5,501 nt of DNA, taken from positions 1 to 5,501 of the forward strand of contig DDWC01000215.1 of assembly GCA_002345475.1 (NCBI GenBank), given 5' to 3'. The number at the start of each line of letters is the position of its first letter. The first letter of the stretch is position 1. The position numbers and the translations under genes are program-made. This stretch comes from Firmicutes bacterium UBA2296 (GTDB lineage Bacteria; Bacillota; UBA994). Below, one piece after another: positions 4,485 through 5,501 of the stretch. The notes below the pieces were generated by a model, which ran no database searches, was not told the DNA's origin, and worked only from the letters and a program-made list of their open reading frames with translations.

Positions 4485-5501
4485 GTTCAGTCGGGTAATA
4501 GTGGGAGTTGAAGCACTCTACGACAAGGTACTGACTTATTCCGGGCGGGCAGCTGCGGGAAGCCTTGTCAGTGTTCCCCTGGGTCAGCGGGAGGTTGCGG
4601 GACTGGTGATTGGTCCTTTCGATTCTGCGGTGGAGCCTCTCCCGGATGAGGTAAAACCTATGTCCCGCAGTCTTTATGATGGTCATGTCTGGCTGGATAG
4701 CGACCTCCTGGGACTGGCCGAGCGCTTGTCGCTTTTCTACTTATCTTCGCTGGGTGCAGCCCTTGAGGTCATGTTGCCGGTGCCCTTTGCGCTTAAAGAG
4801 GTCGCAGGCTGGCAGAGGGGGCGAGTCAGTTTGCCAGATCCGGCTGTGTCGTCCCTGCTGCGCCTGCCACCTGCAAAGCTTTCATCCGAACAGGCGCAAG
4901 CACTGGAGACGGTGCGTACTGCGCTTGTTTCGCGTGCTAAGAAGCCCGTTCTGCTCCATGGCATTACCGGAAGCGGCAAAACAGAAGTGTATTTCCAGGC
5001 CATAAGTGACGCCATAGAGCGGGGAATGCAAGCTATATACTTGGTGCCGGAGATATCCCTGACGCCCCAGGTTTTCGCCAATTTACGGCAGCGTTTTGGC
5101 TCTAAAGTGGCCCTGATTCACAGCGGGATGTCTGCTGGTATCCGGGCCCGCCTGTGGCGTGCCATCCAGGACGGGATGTACGATATTGTTCTGGGCCCGC
5201 GCTCAGCAGTCTTCGTCCCTTTGCAGAGGCTTGCCCTGGTGGTAATCGACGAAGAACATGAAAGCAGTTACAGGCATGAGGGCGGGCTCAACTATCACGC
5301 CAGAGTCGCTGCGCAGCTCAGGGTTGCCAGGAGACAGGGGTTGGTATTGCTGGGCAGTGCCACGCCTTCTCTTGAAGTCTATTATTCCGCCAGGCGCGGT
5401 AGGACGAATCTGGTATCCATGACTAGTCGCCCCGGTGTACAGAAACAGCTACCCGCAGTGCACGTAGTCGACATGAGGGAAGAACTGCGCATGGGCTTGA
5501 G
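4477..5501 (+). CDS. priA: Primosomal protein N' (replication restart helicase PriA), 3' partial
   Basis: PriA is the 3'-to-5' DNA helicase that recognises stalled forks and reloads the replicative helicase. The frame is open from ATG 4477 to the window end (341 residues; the family is usually above 700). Residues 1-101 match the 3'-DNA-binding domain, including VPLGQREVAGLVIG. Helicase motifs follow: Walker A GITGSGKTEVY (162-172), VPEISLTPQ (190-198), HSGMS (215-219), GPRSAVF (240-246), DEEHESSY (258-265, Walker B), YHAR (273-276) and GSATPS (293-298). Only about 33 residues separate the 3'-DNA-binding domain from the LSSEQ start of the helicase, so the winged-helix domain appears absent; Walker A lysine is K168, against about 230 in E. 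coli. No Shine-Dalgarno precedes the ATG, and no other ATG, GTG or TTG in this frame lies between the rpoZ stop and 4477. The zinc-binding and C-terminal domains are outside the window. Confidence 0.93.
   Translation, partial: MDEFSRVIVGVEALYDKVLTYSGRAAAGSLVSVPLGQREVAGLVIGPFDSAVEPLPDEVKPMSRSLYDGHVWLDSDLLGLAERLSLFYLSSLGAALEVMLPVPFALKEVAGWQRGRVSLPDPAVSSLLRLPPAKLSSEQAQALETVRTALVSRAKKPVLLHGITGSGKTEVYFQAISDAIERGMQAIYLVPEISLTPQVFANLRQRFGSKVALIHSGMSAGIRARLWRAIQDGMYDIVLGPRSAVFVPLQRLALVVIDEEHESSYRHEGGLNYHARVAAQLRVARRQGLVLLGSATPSLEVYYSARRGRTNLVSMTSRPGVQKQLPAVHVVDMREELRMGL

Noticed and set aside
4459..4686. Minus-strand open frames opposite the priA start region
   Set aside because: They are antisense to recognisable PriA domains and show no homology pattern or ribosome binding site.
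4774..4890. Frameshift or sequencing deletion in priA as the reason for the missing winged helix
   Set aside because: The frame is uninterrupted from 4477 to the window end and family-like sequence continues on both sides. A clean in-frame deletion cannot be excluded without relatives, so this is kept as a test in the finding.
1..5501. CRISPR array, tRNA, insertion sequence or prophage remnant
   Set aside because: No repeated spacer pattern, cloverleaf, transposase-like or integrase-like protein is visible. Apart from the intergenic hairpins the window is occupied by housekeeping-type genes.

Overview
The window is bacterial chromosomal DNA of moderate GC content, densely packed, with strong Shine-Dalgarno sites and some GTG starts. 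Three short-range facts point to a Gram-positive-type or Chloroflexota genome: a RemA (DUF370) gene, an NFACT/RqcH gene, and the order yicC-remA-rpoZ-priA. The Fe-S and hemerythrin genes at the left edge suggest an anaerobe or microaerophile. A Dehalococcoidia-like Chloroflexota or a clostridial anaerobe would fit, but no gene here settles the phylum.

Left block (1-1142, + strand). The 3' end of a gene whose C-terminal part carries the CPKLD and PCC motifs, resembling the tail of a 4Fe-4S protein family, is followed 11 nt later by a 262-aa protein with a cysteine-rich N-terminus and a hemerythrin-like domain. The pair looks like one operon for metal-centre or O2/NO-related chemistry. It ends in an exceptionally long, near-perfect hairpin that starts inside the stop codon.

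Middle block (1161-2894, - strand). A complete NFACT protein (RqcH/FbpA/Rqc2 family), the bacterial ribosome quality control factor, converges on the hairpin. It is divergent from the right block. The roughly 200-bp intergenic region holds a plausible sigma70-type promoter facing each way.

Right block (3094-5501, + strand). An apparent operon: yicC (endoribonuclease family), remA, rpoZ (RNA polymerase omega) and the first 341 codons of priA (replication restart helicase). From memory this matches the Bacillus yloA / yloC-remA-gmk-rpoZ-coaBC-priA neighbourhood, but gmk and coaBC are missing from their usual places.

Points of interest: a probable CTG initiation codon for remA; a hairpin plus U-rich tract between rpoZ and priA, overlapped by an 11-codon mini-ORF, in front of a priA start with no Shine-Dalgarno; and a PriA that appears to lack the winged-helix domain. 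I see no tRNA, rRNA, CRISPR array, insertion sequence or other clear mobile element.
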